Origin: PSRJ01 sp963825305
Lineage (GTDB): Bacteria > Acidobacteriota > Terriglobia > Bryobacterales > Bryobacteraceae
Assembly (NCBI GenBank): GCA_963825305.1
Contig: CAWGTA010000009.1
Span: 186,001-250,000 of the forward strand
Direction: 5' to 3'
DNA length: 64,000 nt
Shown here: piece after piece, positions 35,038 through 44,000 of the stretch
How the letters are laid out: every line of letters starts with the position of its first letter
How positions within the stretch are numbered: the stretch's first letter is position 1
The notes under the pieces: model-generated
What the model saw: only the letters and a program-made list of their open reading frames with translations
Told to the model about the DNA's origin: nothing
The model's database searches: none
Translations under genes and position numbers: made by a program

Positions 35038-35577
35038 ATGATTCTTGCCCTTGCAGGCCGCCGAATCGACGCCTCCGATACCGAGTCGGACAGCTTTCCG
35101 TTGCGGAACGTGGGGCTGGTGCGAGAACGGCTTGAGGCCCTGTTTGAGAGTTATTCGGGACACACCCTGGTCTGCTCCGCCGCGTGCGGCGCTGACCTTC
35201 TTGCGCTCGACACGGCCGGGAGTTTAGGATGGCGTCGGCGGGTCATTCTACCGTTCGCGCGTGAGCGCTTCCGCGATACCTCGGTGACGGACCGGCCGGG
35301 CGATTGGAGCGCGCTTTACGAACGGATTCTGGACGAAGTGGAACCGGTGGGCGACCTGGTGATCGTCACGCCGCCGCCGAACCACGACGCCTACGATTTC
35401 GCCAATGACCACATTCTGGAAGAGGCAGGCCAAATGGCCTCCGGCTCCGGCGAGAAACAAGTGGCGGTGGCAGTGTGGGATGGAAAGCCTCGTGGGCCGC
35501 ACGACATCACCCTGAACTTCATGACGGCAGCAGCAAAGCGGGGCTTAACGGTGCTTCAGGTGAGCACCTTGGAGTAG
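35038..35577 (+). CDS. SLOG-like / DRHyd-like Rossmann protein
   Basis: Protein of 179 aa, 10 bp after the TIR gene. It opens with the strand 'MILALAGRRID', then 'VGLVRERLEALFES', 'HTLVCSAACGADLLALDTAG', 'RRVILPFARERFRDTSV', 'DLVIVTPPPNHDAYDFANDHIL' and 'KQVAVAVWDGKPRGP'. The GADLLAL and ILPF.RERF..TSV pattern matches SLOG/LOG-superfamily domains that bind nucleotide-derived signals. Similar domains stand before TPR/TRAFs-binding regions in ASK-type systems. No export signal. Sensor for a TIR product is an inference; I cannot exclude a nucleoside hydrolase-like enzyme. Confidence 0.65.
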   Translation: MILALAGRRIDASDTESDSFPLRNVGLVRERLEALFESYSGHTLVCSAACGADLLALDTAGSLGWRRRVILPFARERFRDTSVTDRPGDWSALYERILDEVEPVGDLVIVTPPPNHDAYDFANDHILEEAGQMASGSGEKQVAVAVWDGKPRGPHDITLNFMTAAAKRGLTVLQVSTLE

Positions 35578-35587
35578 TCGGAGGAAC

Positions 35588-38158
35588 ATGCCGCGAAGCG
35601 ACTCGGAGAACGTCAGACTCGCACGCGAGATTGAGTCCGGTAGCCGCACCTGGACCTTGCAGGAGCTGGTGACGCTGGCCGGCACTCTGCAAGAGGAAAA
35701 CGAGATTGGCCACGCCCGCCGTGTGTATCATGTGGCTCAATCGCTGGCGCCCGTTGAACTGCGCGACCAGATTCAGATCAAAGTGGCGCTGACCACCTAC
35801 AAAGACCCTGACCTTCCGGTAGACGAGCGGTTGAAAAAAGCGGAGTCGATGTTGCTCGAGGTCCTGTCGCGTGCCGCGGCCTTGCCGGTGGACCAACTCC
35901 AGGAAACGCTCGGCGTCATCGGTGGGGTCTACAAGACGCGCTTTAGCGTTTACGGCCACAAGGAGCATTTGGAGAAGGCGGCCTTCTATTACCGGAGAGG
36001 CTACGATCTAGGGATCGCAACCGACTTAGGGTACACGGCGCTGAACACGGCTTTTGTGCTCGACCTGTTGGCTGATGCCGACCGCGGGGTCAGCACCGAG
36101 CCAAGCGACGCCGCCAAAACGCGGATCGCCGAGTCCGCGCGTATCAGAGGCGAAATCATTGCCACGCTTCCCGGCATGGTTCAAAAGCAGGTTTCGCTGG
36201 AGAGCCAGTGGTGGTTCGATTGCACCCTTGGCGAAGCCTACCTGGGCCTGCGCCAGTTCGATCAAGCGCAGGTCTGGGTCCGGAAGGCCGCCGCGCAGAG
36301 GCCCGATAACTGGCGGCTGGAATCCACCGCTCGCCAGATGGCCCACATCGTCAGGATGCAATGCAAGGCCGACAACCAGTCCTTGGAACATTGGAGCGAA
36401 GCGCCGGGCTTCGCCGTTCTGTCCGATCTGTTGGGTGGCAGTGCGCCGGCAGCTATGTCGTTCTTCCTCGGCAAGGTTGGTTTAGCTCTTTCGGGAGGGG
36501 GCTTCCGCGCTTCGCTATTCCACATCGGCGTGCTGGCGCGGCTCGCCGAGCTCGACATGCTCCGTCACGTCGAAGTGATATCGAGTGTTTCGGGCGGTTC
36601 TATCCTGGCGGCATACTACTACTTGGAATTGCGGCGGCTCCTCGAGACCAAACCGGATGCCGCGATCACTCAGGATGATTACATTCAGGTCGTCAGGAAT
36701 GTGGAGACCGGCTTCCTCGCGGGCGTTCAGCGGAATATCCGAATGCGTATGTTTCTCGAACCTGGCAGCAACTGGAAAGTGCTGACGTCGATCGCCTCCA
36801 CCACCACAGATCGCCTCGCCGATCTCTACGAGCGCGAGCTATATGCGCGCGTGAAAGACGATCATCCAGACGGCCGCGAGCGATACATCCAGGAACTGCT
36901 TGTCCATCCCGCCGGTATTCCCGACGGCGGCCGTTTCGCGCCACGGTATGACAACTGGAAACGGCTGAACAAAGTACCAATCCTGATTCTCAATTCGACG
37001 ACGCTCAACACCTGCCATAATTGGCAATTCACCGCAAGCTACATGGGGGAGCCGCCGCTCCGCGCCATCGATATCAAGATCGACGGCAACAACCGGCTGC
37101 GGCGTTTGTACTACGACGAGGCCCCCGCCTCCTACCGGAAAGTACGGCTCGGACTGGCTGTCGCGGCATCGGCTTGCGTACCGGGCCTGTTCGACCCGTT
37201 AGTGCTGGAACCTCTCTATCCGAATTTTGCGACGAAGCTGGTGGATGGCGGTGTGTACGATAACCAGGGCGCGGCCAGCCTGCTCGGCGAAGACTGTACC
37301 GTTCTGCTGATCAGCGACGCCTCTGGGCAGACCGCCCTCGAAAAGGAACCTGTTGGCGAACGCATCGGCGTCGCCATGCGCTCCAATAACGTGCTGATGG
37401 CGCGGAGCCGCCAGGTGGAATACCAGCTCCTCTCGGCGCTTGCCGATGCCGGGCTTCTTCGTGGTGTGGCGTATGTGCATCTGAAGAAAGATCTGGATAG
37501 CCAACCGGTTGATTGGGTCGATTGCCCGGACCCTTCGACCCCGGAACAGCAGGCGGTTCTCACCACCTATCGCATCCGCAAGGACGTTCAACAGGAGCTG
37601 GCATCGGTTCGCACCGATCTGGACGGGTTTTCCGATGCCGAGGCAGACGCCTTGATGTTAAGCGGTTACCTCATGATGCGGGAGGAATTCGCAACGTGTA
37701 TCCGCGGCTTCCCGGTGACCTCTTCGACGGCGCCGAATTGGCGCTTTCGCGATATCGAGAAACTGGCTTCGGCAGTGACCGGAAGCCCGGAGCTTGACCA
37801 GCTGAAAAAAACTTTGGCCATAGCCCACTCCTCCGCGTTCAAACCATACCACCTTTCGACAGCAATCAAGCTGATCACCTGGATCTTCGGGCTCACGGCA
37901 GTCGCAGGGATAATTTGGTGGGGAATTTCCATCAAGGACCAGCCCATACGCGTGTCCCAACTGCTGTTGTTCATGGTCGGACTGGCTCTTGCGGGAATGG
38001 CCCTGAAGCGTTTCTTGCGCCTGGTGCGCAACCCCAACCCGCTGTGGCAAGTCCTCGCGGCGATCCCGCTGCTGATTCTGGGCTGGCCGCTCACCTGGAT
38101 CTGGACGACGTTTTTCGATCCTGTCTACCTGCGTTCCGGCCCGCGTTACAGAAAGTAA
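35588..38158 (+). CDS. TRAFs-binding/TPR-patatin phospholipase with membrane tail
   Basis: Protein of 856 aa. Residues about 1-270 are helical repeats ('NEIGHARRVYHVAQSLAP', 'DERLKKAESMLLEVLSR', 'AALNTAF'-type) resembling the DUF4071/TRAFs-binding region of ASK MAP3 kinases. The patatin domain (about 295-600) has the oxyanion loop 'LALSGGGFRASLFHIGVLA', nucleophile Ser in 'ISSVSGGSILAAYYY' and the catalytic Asp in 'LVDGGVYDNQGA'. Two C-terminal membrane helices ('LITWIFGLTAVAGIIWW' and 'LLFMVGLALAGMAL') and a last hydrophobic stretch anchor it. It probably hydrolyses membrane lipids when triggered. It is the third gene of the operon, with 10- and 17-bp gaps to its neighbours. Confidence 0.85.
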   Translation: MPRSDSENVRLAREIESGSRTWTLQELVTLAGTLQEENEIGHARRVYHVAQSLAPVELRDQIQIKVALTTYKDPDLPVDERLKKAESMLLEVLSRAAALPVDQLQETLGVIGGVYKTRFSVYGHKEHLEKAAFYYRRGYDLGIATDLGYTALNTAFVLDLLADADRGVSTEPSDAAKTRIAESARIRGEIIATLPGMVQKQVSLESQWWFDCTLGEAYLGLRQFDQAQVWVRKAAAQRPDNWRLESTARQMAHIVRMQCKADNQSLEHWSEAPGFAVLSDLLGGSAPAAMSFFLGKVGLALSGGGFRASLFHIGVLARLAELDMLRHVEVISSVSGGSILAAYYYLELRRLLETKPDAAITQDDYIQVVRNVETGFLAGVQRNIRMRMFLEPGSNWKVLTSIASTTTDRLADLYERELYARVKDDHPDGRERYIQELLVHPAGIPDGGRFAPRYDNWKRLNKVPILILNSTTLNTCHNWQFTASYMGEPPLRAIDIKIDGNNRLRRLYYDEAPASYRKVRLGLAVAASACVPGLFDPLVLEPLYPNFATKLVDGGVYDNQGAASLLGEDCTVLLISDASGQTALEKEPVGERIGVAMRSNNVLMARSRQVEYQLLSALADAGLLRGVAYVHLKKDLDSQPVDWVDCPDPSTPEQQAVLTTYRIRKDVQQELASVRTDLDGFSDAEADALMLSGYLMMREEFATCIRGFPVTSSTAPNWRFRDIEKLASAVTGSPELDQLKKTLAIAHSSAFKPYHLSTAIKLITWIFGLTAVAGIIWWGISIKDQPIRVSQLLLFMVGLALAGMALKRFLRLVRNPNPLWQVLAAIPLLILGWPLTWIWTTFFDPVYLRSGPRYRK

Positions 38159-38175
38159 AACAAGGAAACTCAACG

Positions 38176-39687
38176 ATGAGCTCTTCGCCGATTCAAAACG
38201 TCTTCGTACTCATGCTGGAGAATCGCTCGTTCGATCACATGCTGGGTTTTTCCGTCATCGCTGGGAGGGATGCCGCAACAGGACAGGCAACGCGCATCAA
38301 CGGGCTAACCGGCGGCGAGAACAATGCTTTCGGCGGCGCTTCCTTTAACGTCGCGCAGCCTGCTGCTTACACCATGCCGATCGATCCGGCGCACGAATTT
38401 CCGGACGTACTGAAGCAGCTTTGCGGGCCGGGTGCGGTTTACACGTCCGGCGGCAGCTATCCCCCCATCGTCAACAGCGGTTTTGCCGCCTCCTATGCGG
38501 CCAGCGGCGCGGGCGCCAATCCAGCCGAAATCATGAAGTGTTTCGGCCCCAGCCAGCTTCCCGTGTTGAACGCTCTCGCGCAGGAGTTCGTGGTCTGTGA
38601 CAACTGGTATGCATCCTTGCCCGGGCCGACCTGGCCCAACCGCCTCTTCGTGCATGCGGCATCATCCAATGGCCTGGACCACAGCCCGACTACTGCCGAA
38701 ATCGTTTTGTGGGAGACCCTGGCCGGATTCAGTTTTCCCAACGGCACGATTTTCGACCTGATGAACCGCAACCACATCCGGTGGCGCCTCTACGCCGGAG
38801 ACGATTTTCCCTTGACGGCCGCGCTCAAAGGCATTCAGCTTAACCTCGTTCATCCATTCGGCGAATTCGCGGGCGATGTATCCGCGGCGGAGTATGACGT
38901 CGCTTACACGTTCATTGAGCCGAGTTACAACGTACTTGCCGATTACAAGTGCAGCACCTCACAACATCCGCTCGATGATGTTACTCGCGGCGAAGCGCTG
39001 ATCCGGGCCACCTATGAGGCGATCCGTAACTCGCCACTGTGGGAGCGCAGTCTGCTCGTGATCACCTGGGATGAGCATGGGGGATTCTACGATCACGTCG
39101 CGCCACCGGCCGCGGTAGAGCCCGGAGACAGCCATCCCGGGGGCGATCACAATCAGTTCGGTTTTACGTTCCAGCAATACGGGGTCCGCGTGCCCGCAGT
39201 TGTGATTTCGCCGTGGATTCCGCCGAATCTGGTGGACCATCGCGTCTACGATCACACTTCGATTCTTGCGACCCTGGAGAGTCTCTTCGGCATGCCCGCG
39301 CTGACCAAACGGGACGGCGCAGCCAACCAACTGACTCCGCTGCTCACGCTCAAGAGTCCCAGAGACGATGCACCGTCTACGCTTCCTGCCGAGGCCAGCT
39401 CCGGTATCGGGGGGTGTCCGGCACTCGATTTCACACCGGCAGTCCGATCGGATCCGGCAATTCCCATGGTAGTGACTCGTCCCACTGGGCCGGTCAACGA
39501 CGGGAACCTCGCGGGCGTATTGCACTCCGCCCTGCGCAGCGACCTGGAACTCTCGCCGGCTGACGCCCGCTCCAAAATCCTGGCGAAGTTCAGCACGATC
39601 AAAACCCGCACGGACGCGATGCAGTACGCCTCCTCGGTTCGCGACAAGCTGCGCGCCGCGCAACCCGGTGCCAAGGGCGCAAGCTGA
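38176..39687 (+). CDS. phospholipase C-type phosphoesterase without export signal
   Basis: Protein of 503 aa. The ATG at 38176 follows AAGGAAA at good spacing; a longer frame from 37915 lies inside the patatin gene. The PF04185 (acid phosphatase/PLC) signature is at the very start: 'IQNVFVLMLENRSFDHMLGF'. Then come 'CDNWYASLPGPTWPNRLFVH', 'ITWDEHGGFYDHVAPP', 'GVRVPAVVISPWIPPN' and 'DHTSILATLESLFGMP'. Most relatives carry a Tat or Sec signal; this one has none, so it should stay in the cytoplasm. It may cleave phospholipids or phosphodiester signals within the TIR-patatin module. Confidence 0.87.
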   Translation: MSSSPIQNVFVLMLENRSFDHMLGFSVIAGRDAATGQATRINGLTGGENNAFGGASFNVAQPAAYTMPIDPAHEFPDVLKQLCGPGAVYTSGGSYPPIVNSGFAASYAASGAGANPAEIMKCFGPSQLPVLNALAQEFVVCDNWYASLPGPTWPNRLFVHAASSNGLDHSPTTAEIVLWETLAGFSFPNGTIFDLMNRNHIRWRLYAGDDFPLTAALKGIQLNLVHPFGEFAGDVSAAEYDVAYTFIEPSYNVLADYKCSTSQHPLDDVTRGEALIRATYEAIRNSPLWERSLLVITWDEHGGFYDHVAPPAAVEPGDSHPGGDHNQFGFTFQQYGVRVPAVVISPWIPPNLVDHRVYDHTSILATLESLFGMPALTKRDGAANQLTPLLTLKSPRDDAPSTLPAEASSGIGGCPALDFTPAVRSDPAIPMVVTRPTGPVNDGNLAGVLHSALRSDLELSPADARSKILAKFSTIKTRTDAMQYASSVRDKLRAAQPGAKGAS

Positions 39688-39700
39688 CATACTGGCTGCT

Positions 39701-40957
39701 ATGGAGCGCCCGGTCTTTATCAGTTATTCCTCCGCGGATAAGAGCGTGGCCGATCAAATTTGTGCCGCTCTCGAGGAGGCTGGGCGCCGATGCTGGATCG
39801 CCCCGCGTGACATCGAGCCTGGCTCGGATTATCCCGCGGCGATTCTGGCGGGACTCCACAATGCCCAAATCGTGGTGGTGGTTGTCAGCGCAGCCGCGGT
39901 AGCGTCTCCACATATCCTCAGCGAGGTCGGACACGCTTTTAGTGAGAAGAAGCCGATTCTCCCTTTCCGCCTCTCGGAAGTGCAGCTACCTCCGAATTTC
40001 GATTACTATCTCTCGACCAGTCAGTGGCTCGACGCCCACGATGGATGCACCGTTGCGAATCTGGCTCGCCTGAAGGAGGCCGTGTCGCAAGAGTTGGCGG
40101 GCGCGCCGGTAGCGCCCTCCGAGAAGGGGGTCCGGCGTGACAAGCGTATCCCGATGCTCATGGCGGGTCTGCTGATCATCGCGGCTGGAGGCATTCTGTT
40201 TTGGCGATGGCCCTCCCCGAAAATCGTAGTCTCGACGTCGATCGACAAGCCGAAATCCAATACTCCCGAAACCAAGCCGCAGCCGTGGCTGAATCCGAAG
40301 GACGGGTTGACTTACGTCTGGATTCCGCCTGGAACCTTCACCATGGGCTGCTCTCCGGGAGACTCGGAATGCGCGGCTGACGAAAATCCCAGCCATCCCG
40401 TAGAGTTGCCAACCGGGTTTTGGCTGGGACAGACCGAGGTGACCAATGCTGCCTACCGCCAGGTTGTGCCAACCTCAGCGCCGTTCTCTCCTAAAGAAGC
40501 CAAGTTGCCGGTAGTGGGATTGTCCTGGCTGGACGCCAAGGCATACTGCTCCGCCATCAGCGGCAGGCTGCCGGTCGAAGCGGAATGGGAATACGCTGCG
40601 CGGGGCGGAACAACCGGCGCATATTATGGCGTGCCTTCTAAGATCGCGTGGTACGCAGCGAATAGCGGCGATGCCCGCCATGAAGTTGCCACCCTGCAGC
40701 CCAATGCGTACGGAGTGTATGACATGCTCGGGAATGCTTCAGAGTGGGTTCTGGACCGCTATTACCGCAAGTATTATGTCGATGAGCCCGCCATCGGAAA
40801 TGTAGACCAGCCGTTGGCTGCCAACGCCACGGCGTTGACCCGAGGCGGATTCTGGGAATCCGAAGCCGCGAATGTCCGGGTCTCCAGGCGCGTCGAAACG
40901 GAAAAAGACCAGCCCGCGCCAATGGCCGGAGTCCGCTGCGTGGCCGAGCGAAAATGA
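39701..40957 (+). CDS. TIR - transmembrane - FGE-sulfatase fusion protein
   Basis: Protein of 418 aa from the ATG at 39701 (MERPVFISYSSADKS). The TIR domain (about 1-140) has 'ISYSSADKSVADQICAALEE', 'CWIAPRDIEPGSDYPAAILA' and 'SPHILSEVGHAFSEKKPILPF', with the candidate catalytic Glu in SEVGHAF. A single helix ('MLMAGLLIIAAGGILFWRW', about 158-176) is followed by a linker. An FGE-sulfatase/SUMF1-like domain ('YVWIPPGTFTMGCSPGD', 'GFWLGQTEVTNAAYRQ', 'RLPVEAEWEYAARGG', 'VYDMLGNASEWVLDRYY', 'GVRCVA') completes it. That domain would face outside if the TIR is cytoplasmic. It is the last gene of the five-gene operon. Confidence 0.88.
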   Translation: MERPVFISYSSADKSVADQICAALEEAGRRCWIAPRDIEPGSDYPAAILAGLHNAQIVVVVVSAAAVASPHILSEVGHAFSEKKPILPFRLSEVQLPPNFDYYLSTSQWLDAHDGCTVANLARLKEAVSQELAGAPVAPSEKGVRRDKRIPMLMAGLLIIAAGGILFWRWPSPKIVVSTSIDKPKSNTPETKPQPWLNPKDGLTYVWIPPGTFTMGCSPGDSECAADENPSHPVELPTGFWLGQTEVTNAAYRQVVPTSAPFSPKEAKLPVVGLSWLDAKAYCSAISGRLPVEAEWEYAARGGTTGAYYGVPSKIAWYAANSGDARHEVATLQPNAYGVYDMLGNASEWVLDRYYRKYYVDEPAIGNVDQPLAANATALTRGGFWESEAANVRVSRRVETEKDQPAPMAGVRCVAERK

Positions 40958-40983
40958 GATGGCTTCAGATGCAGAGCGCCGGA

Positions 40984-41067
40984 ATGAAGACCGGCGCGCG
41001 GTTGTGGATCCAGCACGACTTCCTGGACAACGCCAAGCTTAAGAAAGCGCCGCCGTTTTATGAGTGA
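40984..41067 (+). pseudogene. 27-codon tail remnant of the MBL gene
   Basis: ATG-to-TGA mini-frame encoding MKTGARLWIQHDFLDNAKLK.. and ending APPFYE, nearly identical to the end of the MBL hydrolase at 31105-31968 (about 90 percent of bases by eye). It lies 26 bp after the TIR-FGE gene. The same changes (GCGCGGTT, CCGCCGTTTTA) are shared with the remnant at 46463-46716, so the two remnants are closer to each other than to the intact gene. Confidence 0.75.
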
Positions 41068-41090
41068 AGCCCGCATGGTCCTATTGATCG

Positions 41091-44000
41091 TCAGCGCTTG
41101 GGCCGCGGCGGCCGCCCTGGACGCGGTCCTGGAGAAGGCTCGGGATGGCTGGGCACGGAATTGTTAACGGCGAAGCTAACCAAGTTCGAGGCCCCGCCTC
41201 CCGGCGCAGGATTGCTTACCACCACGGCGTAGGTTTCCGCGGTGGCTTGGTCGCTGGTGCTCAAGCTAATTGTCAACTGCGTCGAGCCCACGGAGATTGG
41301 TGTGTGGGCCACTCCGTTGCAGATCACTGTCGAAGTGGACACGAAATTCGCCCCATTGATCGTGAGGGTCTCGGCAGCCGCTCGCGCTCTGTACGAGGTC
41401 ACGGAAATGCTGGTGATGGCCGGCACGGGATTGCTCACGCTGAAGCTCGCGAGATTCGAGACCCCGCCCCCGGGCACAGGATTGCCTACCATCAGGGCAT
41501 AGCTTCCTACTGCGGCTAGGTCGCTGGTGGTCAGGCTAATCGTCAACTGCGTCGAGCTGACGAAGGTTGCGGTGTGGGCCGCCCCGTTGTAGGTCACCGT
41601 AGCGGTGGACAGGAAATTCGTCCCACTGATCGTCACAGTCTGCGCCGCAGCCCCGACTGTGACCGATGCCGGGGAAAGGCTCGTAATGCCCGGCACAGGA
41701 TTGTTCACCGTGAAGTTAACCGAGTTCGAAGCCCCGCCTCCCGGCGCAGGATTACTCGCCACCACTGCATAGCTTCCTACCGCGGCCTGGTCGCTGGCGC
41801 TCAAGCTGATCGTCAACTGCGTCGAGCTGACGAAGGTTGCTGTGTGGGCCACCCCGTTGTAGGTCACCGTCGAGGTGGACAGGAAATTCGCCCCACTAAT
41901 CGTCACCGTCTGCGCGGCCGCCCCCACTGTGACCGATACAGGAGAGAGGCTCGTAATGGCCGGCACGGCATTGTTAACCGTGAAGTTAACCGAGTTCGAA
42001 GCCCCGCCTCCCGGAGTTGGATTGCTCACCACCACGGCGTAGCTTCCTGCTGTACCTTGGTTGCTCATGCTCAAGCTAATACTCAACTGCGTCGAGCTGA
42101 CAAAGGTTGCCGTGTGGGCCAGCCCGTTGTAGGTCACCGTGGAGGTGGACAGGAAATTCGTCCCATTGATCGTCAGAGTCCGCGCGGCCGACCCCGCCGT
42201 GACCGATGCCGGGAAAAGGCTCGTAATGGCAGGCACGGGATTGTTCACCGTCAGGTTGACCGAGCTTGAAAGCCCGCCTCCCGGAGCCGGATTGCTCACC
42301 ACCACGGCGTAGCTTCCTGCGGTCGCCTGGTCGCTGGTGCTCAAGCTAATCGTCAACTGCGTCGAGCTCACGAAGGTTACCGTGTGGGCCGCCCCGCTGT
42401 AGGTCACCGTCGAGGTGGAGACGAAATTCGTCCCATTGATGGTCAGCGTCTGCGCCGCTGCCCCCGCCGTGACCGATGCCGGCGAAAGGCTGGTGACCAC
42501 CGGCACGGGATTGTTCACAGTGAACGCAGTCGAGCTCGAGGTGCTTCCCGAGAAGGCCGCTGTTCCCTGATACGCAGCGGAGATCGTCACAGTGCCGGTT
42601 GCCGGAGCCGTGCCCGTGAAAGTCGCGATGCCAGATGAGTTCAATACCACAGTAGGGGCTGCGGAACCAATAGAAAAGACGACATTGCCGGTGGGCGTAG
42701 TGGAACCGCTTGTCGGAGATACCGTGGCCGTCAAAGTGTAGGACGCCCCGGCGGCCAGCGTGCCACCGCTGGGAGTGATGGACAGAGCGGTGGTGGTTGG
42801 GACAATCACGTTTAGAGAAATCGGGGTGTTGGCGGTCAGGCTGCCGGAAGTTCCAGTAATCGTCAGGGGATAGTTTCCTGGCGAGACGGAGTTGCCTGCG
42901 GTTAGTGTGAGTGTGCTGGTACCCGTTGTGGGGTTCGGGGCGAATGACGCGGTCAGACCGCTGGGCAGACCGGAGGCGCCAAGAGTTACACTTCCGTTGA
43001 ATCCGCTTTGCGGGCTCACCGTGATGGAGGATGTGCCGGAGGTGCCCGGGTTTAGACTCATAGAAGCGGGCGTCGCGCCGAGCGTGAAACTGGGCAGGGT
43101 AGCTGGGGGAGTGACTGTCACAGCAAGTGTCGTGGTTACGGTCTGCGGGCCGGAGGCACCAGTGATGATCACCGGGTAGTTGCCAGCGGGGATTGAGCCA
43201 TTCGCGCTCAGCGTCAGTACACTGGCTGCGCTTGTGGGGTTCGGGGAGAACGATGCGCTTAGCCCGCCGGGCAGGTTGGGAGCACCGAGTGTTACGCTGC
43301 CGCTGAATCCAATCTGTGGGGTCACCGTGATAGAGGATGTGCCGGAGGAGCCTTGGACAACGGTCACGGAAGCTGGTGACGCGCCGAGGCTGAAGCTGGG
43401 CGCCTGATTGATTACCGTCATAATAACGACAGGGACACTACGGCCACCAAAGGTACCTGTTACTGTCAACGGGAAGGGCCCGGCGGCGGCGCTGCCGCTC
43501 GCAGTCACCGTAAGCAGACTGCTTCCGGTTGTGGGGTTAGTCCCGAACGTTGCGGACACTCCGCTGGGCAGGGCAGCGGTGCCAAGAGTTACGCTGCCCG
43601 TGAATCCGTTCTGTGGAGTCACCGTAATAGTGGATGAGCCCGAATTGCCTTGGGTTAGGGTCAACGACATGGCTGAAGTGCCGACAGTATATGTTGGCGC
43701 CGGCGTGGCAGTGACTGTCGGATTGAATTCGAATGAGTCAGGACCTGCGGTAGGGATGCCCACAGCGGTACCCATGATTTCCAAGAGGCTTGTTTGTAGG
43801 GGAGCGGAGCTGTCCGTGGTCAGCGTGAGCACACTGCTTCCAGTTGCGGGGTTGGAACTGAAGCTCGCACTGACACCGGCGGGCAGCAAGGGTGCCGATA
43901 GAGCCACCGCGCCGCTGAAACTACCGATGGGAACCAACGTGACGGGGACCGTTAGAGAGGTTCCTTGGACGAGGGTATATGGGATGGGCGAGATGTTGAC

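Noticed and set aside
34203..40957. Standard CBASS or Thoeris system
   Set aside because: No CD-NTase, no SIR2 domain and no CBASS ancillary genes were found, despite the patatin and TIR parts.
41141..42491. Regular 270-bp repeats as a CRISPR array or satellite
   Set aside because: The unit is a whole number of codons and encodes IPT/TIG modules in frame; there is no short repeat-spacer pattern.
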